Assembly: GCF_009928525.1 (NCBI RefSeq)
Contig: NZ_JAABOK010000001.1
Span: 496,001 to 560,000 of the forward strand
Direction of reading: 5' to 3'
DNA: 64,000 nt
From: Chitinophaga solisilvae
Lineage (GTDB): Bacteria; Bacteroidota; Bacteroidia; Chitinophagales; Chitinophagaceae
This document shows positions 26,655 through 37,023 of this stretch, in pieces; within the stretch, counting starts at the first letter, position 1, and the number at the start of each line of letters is the position of its first letter. The translations under genes were made by a program, and so were the position numbers. The notes beneath the pieces were generated by a model that saw only the letters and a list, made by a program, of their open reading frames with translations, ran no database searches and was not told the DNA's origin.

Positions 26655-27911
26655 ATGCCTTATTTATTTACATCTGAATCCGTTTCAGAAGGACACCCCG
26701 ATAAAGTGGCTGATCAGATTTCTGATGCACTCATAGATAATTTCCTTGCTTACGATGCTACCTCCAAAGTTGCGTGTGAAACGCTTGTAACAACCGGTCA
26801 GGTAGTACTGGCAGGTGAGGTAAAATCAGAAGCTTATCTGGATGTGCAGGAAATTGCGCGTGAAGTAATCCGCAAGATTGGTTATACCAAGAGCGAATAC
26901 ATGTTTGAAGCTAACTCCTGCGGTATCTTCTCTGCTATCCATGAGCAGTCTCCCGACATCAACCAGGGAGTTGACCGTAAGTCGCCTGAAGAACAGGGCG
27001 CCGGCGACCAGGGAATGATGTTTGGTTACGCTACCCGCGAAACTGAAAACTATATGCCACTGGCACTGGATCTGGCACATAAACTGCTGCTGGAACTGGC
27101 TGCTTTGCGTCGTGAAAATAAAGATATTACTTACCTGCGTCCGGATGCAAAATCCCAGGTAACCATTGAATATTCTGATGATAACAAACCTGTGCGGATA
27201 GACACGATCGTTATTTCCACACAGCATGATGATTTCGACACAGATGATAAAATGCTGGCGAAGATCAAGGAAGATATGATCAATATCCTGATCCCGCGTG
27301 TGAAAGCACAGCTGAAACCTGAGCTGCAGGGCCTGTTCGACGGATTCGATATCAATCATCATATCAATCCTACCGGCAAGTTTGTAATCGGCGGACCTCA
27401 CGGTGATACCGGTTTAACCGGCCGTAAGATCATAGTAGATACTTATGGTGGTAAAGGTGCACATGGTGGTGGTGCGTTCTCCGGAAAAGATCCTTCCAAG
27501 GTAGACCGTTCCGCAGCATATGCAACCCGTCACATTGCTAAGAACCTGGTAGCTGCCGGTATCTGCGACGAAGTACTGGTACAGGTTTCCTATGCTATCG
27601 GTGTAGCTAAGCCATGCGGCGTATACGTAAATACTTACGGTACAGCCAAAGTGAATCTTTCAGATGGTGATATTGCGAAGAAAGTAGAAGAGATTTTCGA
27701 CCTGCGTCCTTACGCTATCGAACAGCGCCTGAAACTGCGCAATCCTATCTACAGCGATACTGCTGCCTACGGTCACATGGGCCGCGAACCTAAAACGGTA
27801 ACCAAGGTATTCAACAAGGGTAAGAAGAACGAAAAGTCAGTAGAAGTAGAACTGTTTACCTGGGAGAAACTGGATTATGTAGATAAAGTAAAAGCTGCTT
27901 TCGGTATTTAA
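26655..27911 (+). CDS. metK: S-adenosylmethionine synthetase
   Basis: MetK makes S-adenosylmethionine from methionine and ATP. It is cytosolic. The 418-residue protein has [21 protein letters not shown] at the N-terminus, [12 protein letters not shown] (the ATP-binding hexapeptide), and [25 protein letters not shown] in the C-terminal part. It is slightly longer than E. coli MetK because of an insertion around residue 115-135. It follows the DUF4270 gene by 21 bases. A strong perfect hairpin terminator closes the transcript. No SAM riboswitch is seen upstream. Confidence 0.97.
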   Translation: MPYLFTSESVSEGHPDKVADQISDALIDNFLAYDATSKVACETLVTTGQVVLAGEVKSEAYLDVQEIAREVIRKIGYTKSEYMFEANSCGIFSAIHEQSPDINQGVDRKSPEEQGAGDQGMMFGYATRETENYMPLALDLAHKLLLELAALRRENKDITYLRPDAKSQVTIEYSDDNKPVRIDTIVISTQHDDFDTDDKMLAKIKEDMINILIPRVKAQLKPELQGLFDGFDINHHINPTGKFVIGGPHGDTGLTGRKIIVDTYGGKGAHGGGAFSGKDPSKVDRSAAYATRHIAKNLVAAGICDEVLVQVSYAIGVAKPCGVYVNTYGTAKVNLSDGDIAKKVEEIFDLRPYAIEQRLKLRNPIYSDTAAYGHMGREPKTVTKVFNKGKKNEKSVEVELFTWEKLDYVDKVKAAFGI

Positions 27912-27930
27912 TTACCGGCAGTGATACGAT

Positions 27931-27978
27931 AAAAAAGCGGAACCCCGTCATGTAAACATGACGGGGTTCCGCTTTTTT
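27931..27978. terminator. Bidirectional intrinsic terminator between metK and the GMC gene
   Basis: AAAAAAGCGGAACCCCGTCA and its perfect complement form a stem of at least 20 bp with a small loop. It has A-runs on the left and T-runs on the right, so it can end transcripts from both convergent genes. Confidence 0.9.
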
Positions 27979-28002
27979 ATAATTTTCATTTTCGCTTCAT
28001 CT

Positions 28003-29700
28003 TCACAATGTACCTTGCTTCAACGCTGTTACTGCATAATCACAGGCTCTGGCAGTGAGGGCCATGTACGTGAGGGAAGGGTTCTGTGATCCGGAGGAAG
28101 TCATACAGCTGCCATCGGTGATGAATACATTGGGTACATCATGGATCTGGTTCCACCTGTTGAGCACGGAGCTGGCGGGATCATGCCCCATGCGTGCGGT
28201 GCCCATTTCATGTATACATTCGCCGCCGGCGTAGTGATAATCGAAACCGGTAACCTGGGAGAAGCCTGCCTGGTGCAGCATTTCCTCAGCGCTGCTGCGC
28301 ATGTCTTTGCGCATGGTACGTTCATTGTCTTTAATACCAAAAGAGATGCGTACCAGCGGCTGGTTCCATTTATCACGCTGTGTTTTGTCGAGTGTGATAC
28401 GGTTATCGGCATAGGGGAGTATTTCTCCCCAGCCGCCCAGCCATACTTCCCATTCACCGGGGGAGGTAACCTGTTCTTTGAAATGACTGCCAAAACCTGC
28501 ATTGGTATAGGTATCGTTCCAGGCGCGTCTTTCGCCGTATCCCTGGTAACCGAAGCCGCGTACATAGTCTGTTCTTTTCGTTTGTTCGTTCACGTTACGG
28601 AAACGGGGAACGTAAATGCCGGCGGGCCTGCGTCCGGTATAATACTGCCGGGGATATCCGCTGAAGCGGCCCATGGCGCCAACCTTGATATGATGATCCA
28701 TCAGGTGGCGGCCCACCAGATCGTGGTTATTGCCCAGCCCCTGCGGGAACGCCGGAGAGGTGGAATGCAGTAGTATAGCCGCGGTTCCGATGGTGGACGC
28801 ATTGAGGAAAATAATGCGTGCATGGAATTCGTGCTGTTCTCCTGTTTCGGTATCAGTGATGCGTACCCCCGTGGCGCGGCGGGTCCGGCTGTCATAAATA
28901 ATTTCCGTGACGATGCTGAACGGGCGTATAGTCAGGTTACCGGTAGCCATAGCGGCCGGAAGGGTAGCGGCATTGCTGCTGAAATAACCGCCGTAGGGGC
29001 AGCCACGATGGCACAGGTTCCGGTACTGGCAAGGGTTACGGCCGTTCCACCCCTTCGTGAGGTTGGCTACCCGTGCAATGGTCACCAGCCTGTCTTTATA
29101 TTTTTCCCGTACCCGATCGCGCAGATGCTGTTCAATACAGTTCAGCTCCATGGGCGGCAGGAACACGCCATCCGGCAGCTGCGGCAGCCCTTCGGCCTGT
29201 CCGCTGATGCCGGCAAAGGATTCCACATAATCGTACCAGGGAGCCAGATCCCGGTACCTGAGGGGCCAGTCAGCACCATGCCCGTCTTTCAGATTGGCTT
29301 CGAAATCCAGGTCGCTGAAACGGTAACACTGCCGTCCCCAGGTCAGGGAGCGGCCGCCTACCTGGTATCCGCGAATCCAGTTGAAAGGACGTTCCTGTAT
29401 ATAGGGATGTTCGGCATCGCGCACGTAAAAGTGTTTGCTGCTTTCATCATAAGCCTGGCTCTGCACCGGATCAGCTGCCGTATCCTGCGCTGTGTTTTCC
29501 AGGCGGTGCGGAAAATCCCAGGGATGCAGCGTAGCGGTGGTATAGTCTTTTATATGCTCCACCTGCCGCCCCCTTTCCAGCAGGAGCGTCCGCAGGCCCT
29601 TTTCGCACAGCTCTTTTGCCGCCCAGCCACCGCTGATACCGGACCCGATAACGATGGCATCATAGGTGTGCTGCGCCGTTCCCCGTATGTTCAGGTTCAT
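28003..29700 (-). CDS. GMC-family FAD oxidoreductase
   Basis: This 565-residue flavoenzyme is of the glucose-methanol-choline family, in the branch that includes the large subunit of gluconate 2-dehydrogenase-like enzymes. An FAD-binding Rossmann motif (IVIGSGISGGWAAKEL) lies at the N-terminus, GGRSLTWGRQCYRFSDLDFEA near residue 114, and the C-terminal GMC block HEMGTARMGHDP followed by NVFITDGSCMTSSGSQNPSLTYMALTARA. There is no signal peptide. Its usual partner, a subunit 3 protein, is not adjacent but occurs about 9.6 kb away (39300). The start region is triplicated (see the repeat at 29696-29732). The substrate is unknown, probably a sugar or sugar derivative. Confidence 0.88.
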   Translation of the reverse strand: MNLNIRGTAQHTYDAIVIGSGISGGWAAKELCEKGLRTLLLERGRQVEHIKDYTTATLHPWDFPHRLENTAQDTAADPVQSQAYDESSKHFYVRDAEHPYIQERPFNWIRGYQVGGRSLTWGRQCYRFSDLDFEANLKDGHGADWPLRYRDLAPWYDYVESFAGISGQAEGLPQLPDGVFLPPMELNCIEQHLRDRVREKYKDRLVTIARVANLTKGWNGRNPCQYRNLCHRGCPYGGYFSSNAATLPAAMATGNLTIRPFSIVTEIIYDSRTRRATGVRITDTETGEQHEFHARIIFLNASTIGTAAILLHSTSPAFPQGLGNNHDLVGRHLMDHHIKVGAMGRFSGYPRQYYTGRRPAGIYVPRFRNVNEQTKRTDYVRGFGYQGYGERRAWNDTYTNAGFGSHFKEQVTSPGEWEVWLGGWGEILPYADNRITLDKTQRDKWNQPLVRISFGIKDNERTMRKDMRSSAEEMLHQAGFSQVTGFDYHYAGGECIHEMGTARMGHDPASSVLNRWNQIHDVPNVFITDGSCMTSSGSQNPSLTYMALTARACDYAVTALKQGTL

Positions 29701-29732
29701 AATAACTCAGATTCATAATAACTCAGATTCAT
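29696..29732 (-). repeat. Tandem copies of the GMC start-codon region
   Basis: A 16-base unit (TTCATAATAACTCAGA on the + strand) occurs twice in a row and its first bases a third time. On the - strand this places two extra copies of ATGAATCTGAGTTATT just before the true ATGAACCTGAA start of the GMC gene. Confidence 0.85.
29697..29732 (-). CDS. Possible 11-codon upstream ORF of the GMC gene
   Basis: The first upstream ATG reads MNLSYYESELL and stops at a TGA that overlaps the GMC start as ATGA. This is a geometry for translational coupling, but it may simply follow from the tandem duplication of the start region; no translation is shown. Confidence 0.3.
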   Translation of the reverse strand: MNLSYYESELL

Positions 29733-29757
29733 GGTAATACAAGATGTATTTGGTTAT

Positions 29758-29892
29758 TAAATTATTTGAGATTTGATTATTTAAAATGCAGCGGAGACTT
29801 TAGCGAATATATTCTACCAGGATCTCCGCTGCATTTTAAATAACCAAATCTCAAATAACCAAATCTCAAATAACCAAATCTCAAATAATTTA
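29758..29892. repeat. Long inverted repeat, family A (copy 4), unit number differs between arms
   Basis: The left arm carries one TTATTTGAGATTTGR unit and the right arm three tandem copies of the same 15-mer, both running into TTATTTAAAATGCAGCGGAG at the core. The right arm overlaps the stop codon (29890-29892) of the large - strand gene. Confidence 0.9.
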
Positions 29893-32800
29893 GTGTTTAA
29901 TAACCCTGATGGTTTTTTCAGTTTTATCGTTGACAATAATCTGCAGCAGGTACATACCCGGAGACAGGTTGCTGTTAACGTCAAGACGTTCCTGGAAGGT
30001 GCCGCCGTTGCGGATGCCAAGATCTTTACCCTGTACCAGTCTGCCACTCATGTCAATCAGTTTCATCACTATCCTGGCTGATTTGCCCCGTTGCATGAAA
30101 CCGATATTAATGAAGGTACTGAATGGATTCGGATAAGTTGACTGCACTTCTACTAGTTTCTCATTACCGGTATCCTGGCTGATGCCCGTAGTGGCGCCAG
30201 CATCCTGTGACAGTGCACGTGCGGCCGCCTGGGTACCCATGATCCGGGTGGTTGTACGCTGTAAAGCGGCCGGCGGATTGGATGCTGTGCTGCTGCTGTT
30301 ATCTGCCGGGAAGGCTTTTATCACCAGCGCATTCAGATAGCCGTAGCTGTTCAGCGTATACATCCTGAGATGTATTTCTCCTTCGGCATCCGGTCTGATT
30401 TTATCGATGGTGATGGTGTTGCTGGTATTCACGTTACCATCCAGCGTTACCGTTTTACCATTGATAACGTAAGCGGCTAAACGGGAACCGCCCTCATTGG
30501 CGCTGCCAAAGAATGTAAAGGAATATTCCTTGGACTGGTCAAGACCGCTGAACTTCACGCCGGCAGTATCTCCCAGCTCTACGTAGTAAGACTCCAGGAT
30601 GACTTTATCCGGATACAGCCCGCTATTATTACCAGTGATATAACCAATGGATTTAGTACCGGTGAAACTGCGCTCTATTTTGAATGACAAGCTGGTAATA
30701 TTTCCTACATCATCATTCAGGTTATCGAAAGTAAGTCCCAGGTAAGGCAGCGCGGTGGTATTATTCCAGGGCGCACCAACAGGGTTCACGGTATTGAAGT
30801 TAATATACACGCTGTAAGACAGCGGACCACCGGAAGCTATGTTGGTGAAATCCGACTTGGCAGTACCAGACGCGGCTCTTACTTTATAGAACCAGAGGGA
30901 GTTGGCGGCAAGCCCTGCATCTTCATAGGAAGTAGCATTGGCTGCTGCTGTACCTACCTGTGTAAAGGTGCCGTTGGCGGCATCTGAACGCCAGATTTCA
31001 AAACCGGTTTCGTTATTGCTGTTATCTGTCCAGCTGAGCAGGGTAGAGGCAGTTGTTTTACCTGTCACCGAGAGCGCAGCAGGCGACAGCGGTGTGCCGT
31101 TATCTGCATAGGACTGTATCACCAGTGCATTAAGGTAGGCAGACGCGGACCCCGCAGGCTGTAATACCGTGAAATCAATGTTACCGCTGGCATCCGGACT
31201 AAGTCCGGTTAACCGTACTGTATTGGTTTTATTGCTGGAAGCATTTAATGATACAGACTGAGCCCCTACACTGTAAACAGTAGGCCTGTTATCGGAGAAA
31301 TCCGCCCGGCTGCCGAAGAATACCAGGTTGTATTTATTGCCGGCAGAAAGGCCGCTGACGCGTACCCTGCGCGGAGTACCGCTCTGATCGTAGAAGAAAG
31401 TCTTCATTACGATGTCAGGATATACGCCGGAATTGTTACCGGTAACGGCACCGAGGTTATTGTACCCGGTGAAGTTATCCAGTACGGTTACATTCATACC
31501 TGTAGCTACGCCGCTTTCATCCGTGAGGTTGGTCAGCGAGCGGTTGGCTACCGGTGGATAGTTGAAGTTATTCCAGGGCGCAGGAGCGTTATCACCGTTA
31601 CCATTCAGGTTGACATAAGTAGAGGTAATATACTTGTCGAGCACCAGGATATTAAATGTTCTGGAAGATGTACCACCATAATTATCAGTAACTGTCAGTG
31701 TTGCGGTATAGCGGCCGATATTGCCGGTTACCGGTGTGATACTGAGGTTGCCGGTACCATTTCCGTTATCAGTGAAGGATGCAAAGGAGGGGAGGCCGCT
31801 CACGGCAAGCGTGAGTATTTCGCCCGCATCATCGGTAGCGGACAATGACACATTTTTAGTGGCGTCAGCTTTTACAGAAACGTCAGCTACCGCAGCTACA
31901 ACCGGCGCCCGGTTGGCAATGGTGATAGCTACTGTATCGCGGAGCGGAGATACGCCAAAGCCATTAACAGCTCTTACAGCATAATAGTAAGTAGCGCGGG
32001 CTGTCACGTTATTATCCGTATAGGCGGTATCGTTAGGGTTGGCGGCCGCAGGATTCAGCAGGGAGTAAGGCCCGGCTTTATCAGTGGCACGGTATACCTC
32101 GTATGCTGTTTCATTATAGGCGGCATCTGTCCAGCTGAGCCTTGCGCCGTTACCCAGCGGTCTTACTGCCAGGTCGCGCGGTGCTGCAGGAGCCGTTTTA
32201 TCATCGTATACGGCGTTGAGCACCATGGCATTGATATAGGCGTAGGAGGAGCCTGCGCCGGCTGTCAGATCGATCAGCACAGATCCGGTACTGTCCGGGA
32301 AGATATTGCTGATGGTAACCGTATTGGTGTTGTTGTTGACAGGATTGAGCAGTACGCTGATACCATTAATGGTGTATACACCGTTACGGTTATCGCCTAC
32401 AGCACCCCGGCTGCCAAAGAAGGTGAAGTTGTAACGATAGTTAGTATCCAGCCCCGTCATCTTCATGGTTTGTTTCGCGGTGTTCGTCCACCAGGAGCTG
32501 AGAATAACAGCATCCGGATAAACGCCGGCATTAATGTAGGTGCTGGCGCCGGCATTATTGGAGTTAGCGCCGCCATTCACATTCTGCCAGGGGGTCATGA
32601 TGCGTAAACCAATACCGGTATTACGTCCGAGGGTATCCAGGAAGTTACCGAATACATCGTTCAGCACCGGCGTTTTGTTCGTGTTGTTCCAGGGTGAAGG
32701 TCCTTTGTAAGTGCCGTCGGTGAAGTCGATCTTCACCTGGTAATTAGGATCTGTCTTGCTGACAACGATATTGAAAACGGTAGAATCAATTCCACCTCTG

Positions 32801-35800
32801 CCGTCATTGACTTTCAGCAATACCGGATAAGTGCCGGGATCCGCATAGCCGGGAGCTATAGATACCTGAACACTGTTACCGGCAGCAGTATAGGAGGCGA
32901 AGGCTGGCAAACCGGAAACAGTCCAGTTGAGAACATCGCTGGTGTTCAGGTCCGCGGCGTTAATGGTAACGGAAGCAGTTGTTTTAGGCGCTACCGTTGT
33001 TGTATTCACCGGCGTGATTACCGGTGCATAGTTATCATTTACTGTCAGGTCAAATGTTTTGGTATCTGTACCTGCATGCTGATCGGTCACCTTTACCTGT
33101 ATATTGCTGTAAACGCCCTGGTCAGCGCTGCCAGGATTCAGGGTGATAGTGCCTGTGCCATTGCCATTGTCCACGAAGGCGCCAAATAATGGCAGGTTGG
33201 TAACGGAGAGTGTCAGCGTTTCACCGTCGATATCTGCCGCATTGATATTGATAACAGCCTGGGTACCGAAGCGCATGCTCCTGTTATTCCAGCTGCCGGA
33301 GATTTTAGGCGGATTATTCAGGGTGGTGGCACTGGCTTCATTACTGTAAGCCGACTTACCGCCTACATTCACCGCTCTGACTTTATAGAAATGCTGCACG
33401 TTGGCGAAAAGGGATGTATCTGTATACATGCCCACCGTAGTATCTCTGCCTGGAATGGTAGCGAGCAGGATGTAGTTGGTGCTGGAGCCGATGGAACGGT
33501 AGATCTCAAATGATTTCTCGTTATTGGAGTTATCCTTCCACTTCAGGCTCACGCTGGAAGGCGTACCGGATACGGCCGTCATTACAGAAGGCGCAACCGG
33601 TGCAGGAGGCAGGGCGAAGGTAGTTGCCCTGGAGTTGGTATTGACAAAAAAGCTGTCAACGATTTCTGTTTTGGCAATGCCTGGTCCTTTGATACGCGTC
33701 AGTAATTCCTGACCGCCGCCTGCCTGGAAGTAGGTAACATAGAAAGTATGTCTGCCTGCTGTCAGGTATTTGCTGCCACTTCTTTCTGTGGTGGGCTGCA
33801 GGTAATCATTGCTGACGATCAGACGCGTATTGTCAAAACCGTCGATATACAGTTTACTGCCGTCATCTGATGCGGTATAGAAAGTATAGGTACCGGAAGA
33901 AGGCAGGTTGATAACGCCTGAAAATTTGAAGGCATAGTTGTTATCACTGTTACGGACGTCCAGCGTCACATTAGGCACAATACCGCTTTTCACAGGTGTG
34001 ATGCTGTTAAAATCCGGTAACTGGCTGATAGACGGGAATTCGTAATAATCATAACGCAGACCGTTCATATCAGCAGGGTTTACATCAGACGAACCGTATT
34101 TATTGATGGCCTTTACCATGTAGTAATAGGTTGTCTGAGCGCTGAGTGAACTATCCGTATAGGCGGTAACGTTAGCGCCGGTGGTCTGCACAATTTCAAA
34201 AGGACCGGTAAGGGTATTGGATCTGTAGATCTCAAAGCCGGTTTCATTATTACTTCTGTCAGTCCAGGAGAGATTGATTTTGTTATAGGCTGTTGCGGTT
34301 GCCAGGATATTGGCCGGCGCAGTCGGAGGAGTGCCGCCAAGACTCATGGTATCAGTAAAGAAACCGGCAGGGATCTGCTGCTGGCTGGTAACGCCGTGGG
34401 CCGTATTTTTCCACAGCACCTGCATGTTGGCGCCACCGCCTTTCTGGAAGAAAGTGATTGCTATCGGATATACGCCGGCGGTCAGATACTTGGTGCCTTC
34501 TGCATACACGGAACCGTGCAGCCCATCGTTGTTAACAACCGGAGTAGAATTATAATTGTATCCGCCGATATACAGTTTACTGCCGTCATCGGAATAGGTC
34601 ATAAAGGTATAGTTACCGGTAACGGGTATACGAATATAACCTTCCCACAGGAATGCATAGTTTTCATCCTGCGTTCTCACGCTGAGGTCAGGAACCGCGG
34701 AAGTGCCTGTACGTACTGGTGTCAGCTGACTGAAATTGGGGAGGTTGTCCCAGCTGCCGGTATAATATTTATACTTCAGGCCATTGGATACGGTAGTAGC
34801 TGTAACCTGATTGCTGGCAGGAGACAGGTTACCGGAAAGATCCCTGGCTTTTATGCTGACAGTATACAGCTGCCGTGCTTTAAGCCCTGAAATGGTAAAG
34901 CTGGTAGCGCTGCCATCGGCGGTAAATGTTTTTACGCCATTTACATAGATATCATATTTGTCAACACCCACTTCATCGATAGATTCGTCCCAGGTGATAG
35001 AGATGGAAGCCGGTGACGTGGAGATAACTTTCAGATTGGCGGGTGCATTAGGCGCTTTGGTATCAGCCTGTGTGAGAATGCTGGTCTCATTGCTGACAGG
35101 CGCTGCCCCGTTATCATTGACGGATCTGATAATGTAGTAGTAACGTACATTAGGTAACAGGTTCTCATCTGTATAAATATAAGTGTCTGCAGGAACCTTG
35201 GATACCAGTGTGTAAGGGCCGCCGGCTTTGGCAGCACGGTATACTTCAAACAGAGTTTCGTTGAATGCAGGGTTAGGTTTATCACTCCACTTCAACGTTA
35301 CCGTTGTATAAGTACTGGATGCTGCTGTTACACCGATGGCAGGATCCGGCACATTGGCGCCGTTCGCAGCAATCACATTGAAAGGATTGGAGAATTCGCT
35401 GGTGCAGCCAAAACGTTCTGTTACCTTCACCACATAACTGCCCGGGGTTTTGGCGGTAAAGGAACTGGCAGTGCCCAGGATAGCGGGAGCAGAGGTGGTC
35501 TTCCACTGGTAAGTAACATACCCGTCCGGTACATTCAGCACCACGCTGTCTTTCCCGTCAGGGGCCGGCAGTACTGTACTCATCAGCCCTTTGGTGGTAA
35601 TGTCCGGAGTGATGGTGGCGGTTTTGATTTTAACCACTACCGGTGTATGCGACCAGTCAGACCAGCGCGCGCCGTCGCGTATACGTACGTCATAGGTACC
35701 TACTTCCGTAACGCGTAACAGGTTACTGTCTGCGCCTGAAATCAGGTTCCCGTTTTTACGCCACTGGTATTCATCAAAGCCTGGTGTCAGGCCGAGTGTA

Positions 35801-36699
35801 ACATTAATGGTATCGCCGGGGCAAAACTCTGTTCTTCCGAATAGTGCCAGCGGATTGGATTTATAAGCCCTGTTCATAAACGGGAAGTAGTCTGCCTGCT
35901 CCCAGGCCTTGTACCAGACGCCATGGCCCTGTCCTTCAAAGATGGTGAGCCTGGCATTACCACCCACGGCATTGATGGCGTTAACGATATCTCTGGCTGC
36001 ACCCGGGCCTGGCTTATTATCCACGCCACCCTGGAACAACCATATCGGAATAAATTTGTACAGTTCCGTAAAATTCAGCAAGGTGCCATTAGCCGCACTG
36101 ATTGGGGTTGAAGCTGCTACCATTTTAGGATAGAGCCGGTCAAATTCCCAGGTAGCCTGGCCGCCGGCTGATAATCCTTCTGTCAGAATCCTGAAGGGAT
36201 CTACATGCAGCTGGGGAACAAAGTAGGTGTTGATCATTTCTACCATCACCGCATACATGCCCGGACTGAAATATCCGGACGTATTCTGCGGATACAGCAT
36301 GAACCCGTCGAACTGCCCGTTGTCAATAGCGTTTCTGTGCAACTCTCCACCGTGATACATGGAATACTCGTTGTCATAGACTGTTCCATACTCGCCTAAA
36401 CCATGAAAGAAAATCAGGAGGGGATAAATTTTCGTAGTGTCGTTGGGGTTATAGTTTTTAGGGTATTTCAGCCTGAATTGAAGCCCTTTGTAGATATAGG
36501 CTTTGTAGGAGTCGGAGTTCCAGCCTACGCGGACGGTTCTGGTCCATTTGGCTGGCGTTCCCCATACTGGCTGTGTAGGGGGATTACCTACTTTAAATGT
36601 GTCCACGCGGTCATTGGGGTCGAATATGGGACTTTGAGCCCACAATGACTGCGTGCTGATAAAGATCAGACAAGTCAGCAATAAGTAAATTTTTTTCAT
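29890..36699 (-). CDS. 2269-residue T9SS-secreted esterase with FN3, PA14 and repeated surface domains
   Basis: This is a very large exported surface protein. The signal peptide is residues 1-21 (ending SLWAQ). An alpha/beta-hydrolase of the feruloyl esterase/PHB depolymerase type covers about 45-280, with oxyanion motif FFHG (97-100), nucleophile S177 in GLSAGG, a possible acid D227 and H259. Next come two Ig-like segments, several FN3 domains, two PA14 domains (about 640-786 and 880-1023), cadherin/putative-Ig repeats, and three copies of a PWNN-containing domain of about 170 residues (about 1313-1495, 1690-1863, 1961-2130). The C-terminus (from about 2186) is a type A sorting domain with YPNPF. 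It lies downstream of the EPS operon. It probably acts on, or binds, surface polysaccharide; the substrate is unknown. Confidence 0.88.
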   Translation of the reverse strand: MKKIYLLLTCLIFISTQSLWAQSPIFDPNDRVDTFKVGNPPTQPVWGTPAKWTRTVRVGWNSDSYKAYIYKGLQFRLKYPKNYNPNDTTKIYPLLIFFHGLGEYGTVYDNEYSMYHGGELHRNAIDNGQFDGFMLYPQNTSGYFSPGMYAVMVEMINTYFVPQLHVDPFRILTEGLSAGGQATWEFDRLYPKMVAASTPISAANGTLLNFTELYKFIPIWLFQGGVDNKPGPGAARDIVNAINAVGGNARLTIFEGQGHGVWYKAWEQADYFPFMNRAYKSNPLALFGRTEFCPGDTINVTLGLTPGFDEYQWRKNGNLISGADSNLLRVTEVGTYDVRIRDGARWSDWSHTPVVVKIKTATITPDITTKGLMSTVLPAPDGKDSVVLNVPDGYVTYQWKTTSAPAILGTASSFTAKTPGSYVVKVTERFGCTSEFSNPFNVIAANGANVPDPAIGVTAASSTYTTVTLKWSDKPNPAFNETLFEVYRAAKAGGPYTLVSKVPADTYIYTDENLLPNVRYYYIIRSVNDNGAAPVSNETSILTQADTKAPNAPANLKVISTSPASISITWDESIDEVGVDKYDIYVNGVKTFTADGSATSFTISGLKARQLYTVSIKARDLSGNLSPASNQVTATTVSNGLKYKYYTGSWDNLPNFSQLTPVRTGTSAVPDLSVRTQDENYAFLWEGYIRIPVTGNYTFMTYSDDGSKLYIGGYNYNSTPVVNNDGLHGSVYAEGTKYLTAGVYPIAITFFQKGGGANMQVLWKNTAHGVTSQQQIPAGFFTDTMSLGGTPPTAPANILATATAYNKINLSWTDRSNNETGFEIYRSNTLTGPFEIVQTTGANVTAYTDSSLSAQTTYYYMVKAINKYGSSDVNPADMNGLRYDYYEFPSISQLPDFNSITPVKSGIVPNVTLDVRNSDNNYAFKFSGVINLPSSGTYTFYTASDDGSKLYIDGFDNTRLIVSNDYLQPTTERSGSKYLTAGRHTFYVTYFQAGGGQELLTRIKGPGIAKTEIVDSFFVNTNSRATTFALPPAPVAPSVMTAVSGTPSSVSLKWKDNSNNEKSFEIYRSIGSSTNYILLATIPGRDTTVGMYTDTSLFANVQHFYKVRAVNVGGKSAYSNEASATTLNNPPKISGSWNNRSMRFGTQAVININAADIDGETLTLSVTNLPLFGAFVDNGNGTGTITLNPGSADQGVYSNIQVKVTDQHAGTDTKTFDLTVNDNYAPVITPVNTTTVAPKTTASVTINAADLNTSDVLNWTVSGLPAFASYTAAGNSVQVSIAPGYADPGTYPVLLKVNDGRGGIDSTVFNIVVSKTDPNYQVKIDFTDGTYKGPSPWNNTNKTPVLNDVFGNFLDTLGRNTGIGLRIMTPWQNVNGGANSNNAGASTYINAGVYPDAVILSSWWTNTAKQTMKMTGLDTNYRYNFTFFGSRGAVGDNRNGVYTINGISVLLNPVNNNTNTVTISNIFPDSTGSVLIDLTAGAGSSYAYINAMVLNAVYDDKTAPAAPRDLAVRPLGNGARLSWTDAAYNETAYEVYRATDKAGPYSLLNPAAANPNDTAYTDNNVTARATYYYAVRAVNGFGVSPLRDTVAITIANRAPVVAAVADVSVKADATKNVSLSATDDAGEILTLAVSGLPSFASFTDNGNGTGNLSITPVTGNIGRYTATLTVTDNYGGTSSRTFNILVLDKYITSTYVNLNGNGDNAPAPWNNFNYPPVANRSLTNLTDESGVATGMNVTVLDNFTGYNNLGAVTGNNSGVYPDIVMKTFFYDQSGTPRRVRVSGLSAGNKYNLVFFGSRADFSDNRPTVYSVGAQSVSLNASSNKTNTVRLTGLSPDASGNIDFTVLQPAGSASAYLNALVIQSYADNGTPLSPAALSVTGKTTASTLLSWTDNSNNETGFEIWRSDAANGTFTQVGTAAANATSYEDAGLAANSLWFYKVRAASGTAKSDFTNIASGGPLSYSVYINFNTVNPVGAPWNNTTALPYLGLTFDNLNDDVGNITSLSFKIERSFTGTKSIGYITGNNSGLYPDKVILESYYVELGDTAGVKFSGLDQSKEYSFTFFGSANEGGSRLAAYVINGKTVTLDGNVNTSNTITIDKIRPDAEGEIHLRMYTLNSYGYLNALVIKAFPADNSSSTASNPPAALQRTTTRIMGTQAAARALSQDAGATTGISQDTGNEKLVEVQSTYPNPFSTFINIGFMQRGKSARIVMKLIDMSGRLVQGKDLGIRNGGTFQERLDVNSNLSPGMYLLQIIVNDKTEKTIRVIKH

Positions 36700-37023
36700 G
36701 CGTTGTAATTAAGTATCCGGTAAAAAAAATTTCACATGATGTCATAGCAACGTCTATTGCCGTGAAACAACAAGCAGATTTAACATCGGACATACTGGTC
36801 AAAAAAAGTACTGGCTGGCTTACAATCAGGCAAGGCTGCTGCTGTAAGTAACCTTTGAGGTTCTTTTTTAGGAAACGGTTTGGAAAGATTGGTAGCAGGA
36901 CATATGAATGCCCTCATTTAATAATGCGACACAAGTTATATACAATTATCACATGCTGAAATTAAACTTCGTAAAGCTGTAGAAATAGCAGGTGAAGTGC
37001 AGAAAAACAGTCATAAACGTTTT
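36700..37023. other. Gap between the large T9SS gene and the EPS operon
   Basis: No gene or clear promoter is seen. A weak hairpin AACC-TTTGA-GGTT followed by CTTTTTT (about 36852-36871) faces the + strand, where no gene ends. The gap should hold the promoter of the large gene and the 3' end of the EPS operon. Confidence 0.4.

Noticed and set aside
29840..29890. Tandem 15-mers as a CRISPR array
   Set aside because: Units are direct repeats without unique spacers, too short for CRISPR repeats, and no cas genes are present.
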